Position numbers and translations under genes: made by a program. Under the pieces are notes generated by a model that saw only the letters and a list, made by a program, of their open reading frames with translations, searched no databases and was not told the origin of the DNA. A stretch of DNA of 64,000 nt from the NCBI GenBank assembly GCA_963753955.1, contig CAVWEM010000016.1:22334-86333 (forward strand). Reading direction: 5' to 3'. Origin of the DNA: Methylumidiphilus sp963753955. GTDB taxonomy: Bacteria; Pseudomonadota; Gammaproteobacteria; Methylococcales; Methylococcaceae. Positions 62,872 through 64,000 of the stretch are shown here, piece by piece; within the stretch, counting starts at the first letter, position 1; each line of letters begins with the position of its first letter.

Positions 62872-64000
62872 AAAGCCCATAGGAATTCCTGGAATTTCTC
62901 GCTGAGGTTCAGCACGATGTTGCGGAGGAAGTCGAGTCCGTGGCGGAACAAGGACTTGAGGGGACGCTGTAGGGTCTTTTAAAAAGGATGGGGTTTTGCT
63001 CATGGAGCAACTGGCCGGTGCGGTAAGTCCAGGCGAAGGCCAGAGCGAGCAGGCCCATCAGCTCGGCAAGGCGCTCGGGGCCGGTCAGGTGGGTATCCTC
63101 GAAGTTGAAGCCCCGGCTCTTCAGGCAGCCGAACAGGGTCTCGACCTGCCAGCGGTCGGCGTAGGCGCCGATGGCTTCGGCCTGTGGCGCGGAGGATGAG
63201 GCGATGAACAGGAAGTCGCCGTCGTCCAGGCGCGGCGCGGTGATATGAACGAAACCGCCCCAGACCGGCCTGCGCCCCGGCAGGTGCCGGCAGTCGCCGG
63301 GCTTGAGCGAGCCGAACAACACGTCCAGGCGCATCATCCGGTTCCGGCCATTGGGGGCGAGCGTGTTGCGCTTGAGGCGCTGGTGGAACGGGATGCCTTG
63401 GCTTTGCAGCCAGCGGAACCAGTCCTCGCCGACGAACTCGCGGTCGGCCAGCAGCGCCTCAATCGTGGCGACACCAAAGACTTTGAGGAAACGCCCCATC
63501 AAGGCGACGCGCTCGGCGGTGTCGGAGTTGCCCGCCTTGTCCAGGACGCTCCAGAACACCGGCAGGGCGATGCCGTGGCAGGCGATGCCGAGCACGAGGA
63601 AGTTGATGTCGGCCTTGCCGAACTGCCCGTTCGTGCGGTCCATCGTCAGCCGCCAGGGGCCGTCGCCGACCGGGCCGATGCGCACCAGCAGGCGGGCCAG
63701 GTCGTCGTAGCCGATCCCGAACGAGCGGAAAAAGCGTTGCAGGCGCTTGTAGTGCGAGTCCACCTTGGCCTTGCCGCCGAAGCCGGTGGCCAGCTCGGCC
63801 AGGCTGACGCTGCGCACCTTGAGCAGCGCCAGCAGGAATTGGGCAAGGAAGCTTATCCTCGCGCCGTGCCAAGGCAGGTGTTCGGCCAGGACGGCCTTGA
63901 GTTCGTGGATCGGGTCGTTCGGGGAGGCAGTCATCGGGCCTGGAAAAAGCTATTGGCTTAACCCATGACAATCAATCAGTTAAATTTTTGTCCTGTACTT
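62872..64000 (-). mobile_element. IS4-type element, truncated at its 3' end, reaching the window edge
   Basis: Contains a transposase on the minus strand from 63934. The last bases of the window, read on the minus strand, begin AAGTACAGGACAAAAATT, the kind of terminus expected for this group, since transposases of this family that I recall end in a Leu-Ser-Cys-Thr stretch encoded by the matching right repeat (TTGTCCTGTACT). That repeat is absent at the left junction near 62873, where the sequence passes into the repeat-protein gene. So the element has lost its transposase-distal end. Confidence 0.65.
62909..63934 (-). CDS. IS4-family transposase (C-terminus frameshifted)
   Basis: A DDE transposase of about 340 residues. 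It has LAQFLLALLKVRSVSLAELA at the N-terminus, the first catalytic Asp in LTMDRTNGQFGKADINFLVL, a second in ALLADREFVGEDWFRWL, and the YREK-like YADRWQVETLFGCLKSRGF with the Glu. After LLHEQNP the given frame becomes unlike the family, whereas another frame continues with QRPLKSLFRHGLDFLRNIVLN and EKFQEFLWALE. A single missing base in the A/T run near 62976-62985 explains this. The element is probably inactive. Confidence 0.82.
   Translation of the reverse strand: MTASPNDPIHELKAVLAEHLPWHGARISFLAQFLLALLKVRSVSLAELATGFGGKAKVDSHYKRLQRFFRSFGIGYDDLARLLVRIGPVGDGPWRLTMDRTNGQFGKADINFLVLGIACHGIALPVFWSVLDKAGNSDTAERVALMGRFLKVFGVATIEALLADREFVGEDWFRWLQSQGIPFHQRLKRNTLAPNGRNRMMRLDVLFGSLKPGDCRHLPGRRPVWGGFVHITAPRLDDGDFLFIASSSAPQAEAIGAYADRWQVETLFGCLKSRGFNFEDTHLTGPERLAELMGLLALAFAWTYRTGQLLHEQNPILFKRPYSVPSSPCSATDSTSSATSC

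Larger units (their letters stand above)
60864..62880 (-). pseudogene. Repeat-containing surface-type protein gene, broken at both ends by IS elements
   Basis: Minus-strand gene with four tandem repeats of about 45 residues, each containing a variant of TNQLTIPSVVAGNTTYTNV and VSGG (62340-62870), then a unique domain (LCPTVLGYGAYGNCKGT, FGIEPFIPLFASV, IQIMVGDKTKG style segments). The product seems extracellular. Near its C-terminus the IS5-like element inserted; if the element and one TA are removed, the frame reads from FEIN directly into NMFDGGLEAVLWDQNSNYAV and CKMK with a stop at 60864. At the other end it is joined to the truncated IS4-type element at about 62873, so the true N-terminus and signal peptide are missing. 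Confidence 0.75.

Noticed and set aside
62340..62880. CRISPR-like periodic DNA
   Set aside because: The periodicity is about 130-140 bases, diverged, and codes for protein repeats; there are no identical short repeats with spacers.
61945..63003. Intact 352-codon repeat protein gene
   Set aside because: Its first 45 codons come from the IS4-type element and its last 13 from the IS5-like element; only the middle is native.
1..64000. tRNA, rRNA or phage-defence genes
   Set aside because: No tRNA-like cloverleaf arms, rRNA segments or nuclease/Cas/toxin families were seen on either strand.

Overview
The window reads as chromosomal DNA of a GC-rich gammaproteobacterium. The exosortase A (XrtA) exopolysaccharide locus, a soluble NAD-type HoxFUY module, a RelA-type stringent factor, HtpX and YgfZ suggest a Methylococcaceae-like (methanotroph-type) organism. 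This is an inference: no methane or methanol oxidation gene lies here.

Layout. 1-11.1 kb is metabolic: a POT peptide transporter (cut by the window edge), a TauE/SafE permease, an operon of acetyl-CoA synthetase, an E1-alpha-like dehydrogenase and an orphan ATP synthase gamma-like subunit, a small membrane protein behind an FNR-type promoter, pgl-pgi, and a dgcN-dgcA pair for D-glutamate catabolism. 11.4-14.4 kb is an AT-rich islet with a small membrane protein, two paralogous secreted proteins and a GH17 glucanase-like enzyme. 14.6-17.7 kb is hoxFUY without hoxH, followed by a small membrane protein and hemW. 19.6-27.6 kb is a lipid-linked sugar and membrane-glycosylation cluster (GT2, GtrA, methyltransferase, GT-C-like) battered by an IS5-like and an IS1 element. 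27.8-30.3 kb is a short DUF58/DUF4381/VWA block. An amidotransferase (30.4-32.2 kb) faces the main feature: a leftward run of 15 genes from 51.2 to 32.2 kb that forms the XrtA polysaccharide assembly/PEP-CTERM sorting locus. It covers export, chain length, tyrosine kinase, outer membrane protein, ATPase, deacetylase, FemAB, glycosyltransferases, exosortase, amidotransferase, GDP-mannose dehydrogenase-like enzyme and O-ligase. 51.5-60.1 kb is housekeeping (serB, transglutaminase, CHAD, relA, ygfZ, htpX, sorbosone dehydrogenase-like). 60.1-64 kb is decayed and transposon-rich: a repeat-containing surface-type protein gene is cut at its 3' end by an IS5-like element and at its 5' end by an IS4-type element.

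An important caveat is that several otherwise conserved genes (pgl, VWA, FemAB, relA twice, a secreted protein, and a fragment near 60.2 kb) each need removal of exactly one extra base to restore the frame. This one-directional pattern looks more like uncorrected insertion errors in the sequence than like gene death. The GT2 gene at 24.2-25.7 kb, in contrast, carries clear biological lesions (two IS insertions or junctions, an 11-bp duplication and a deletion).

No tRNA, rRNA or CRISPR array was seen, and no PEP-CTERM substrate protein was recognised.
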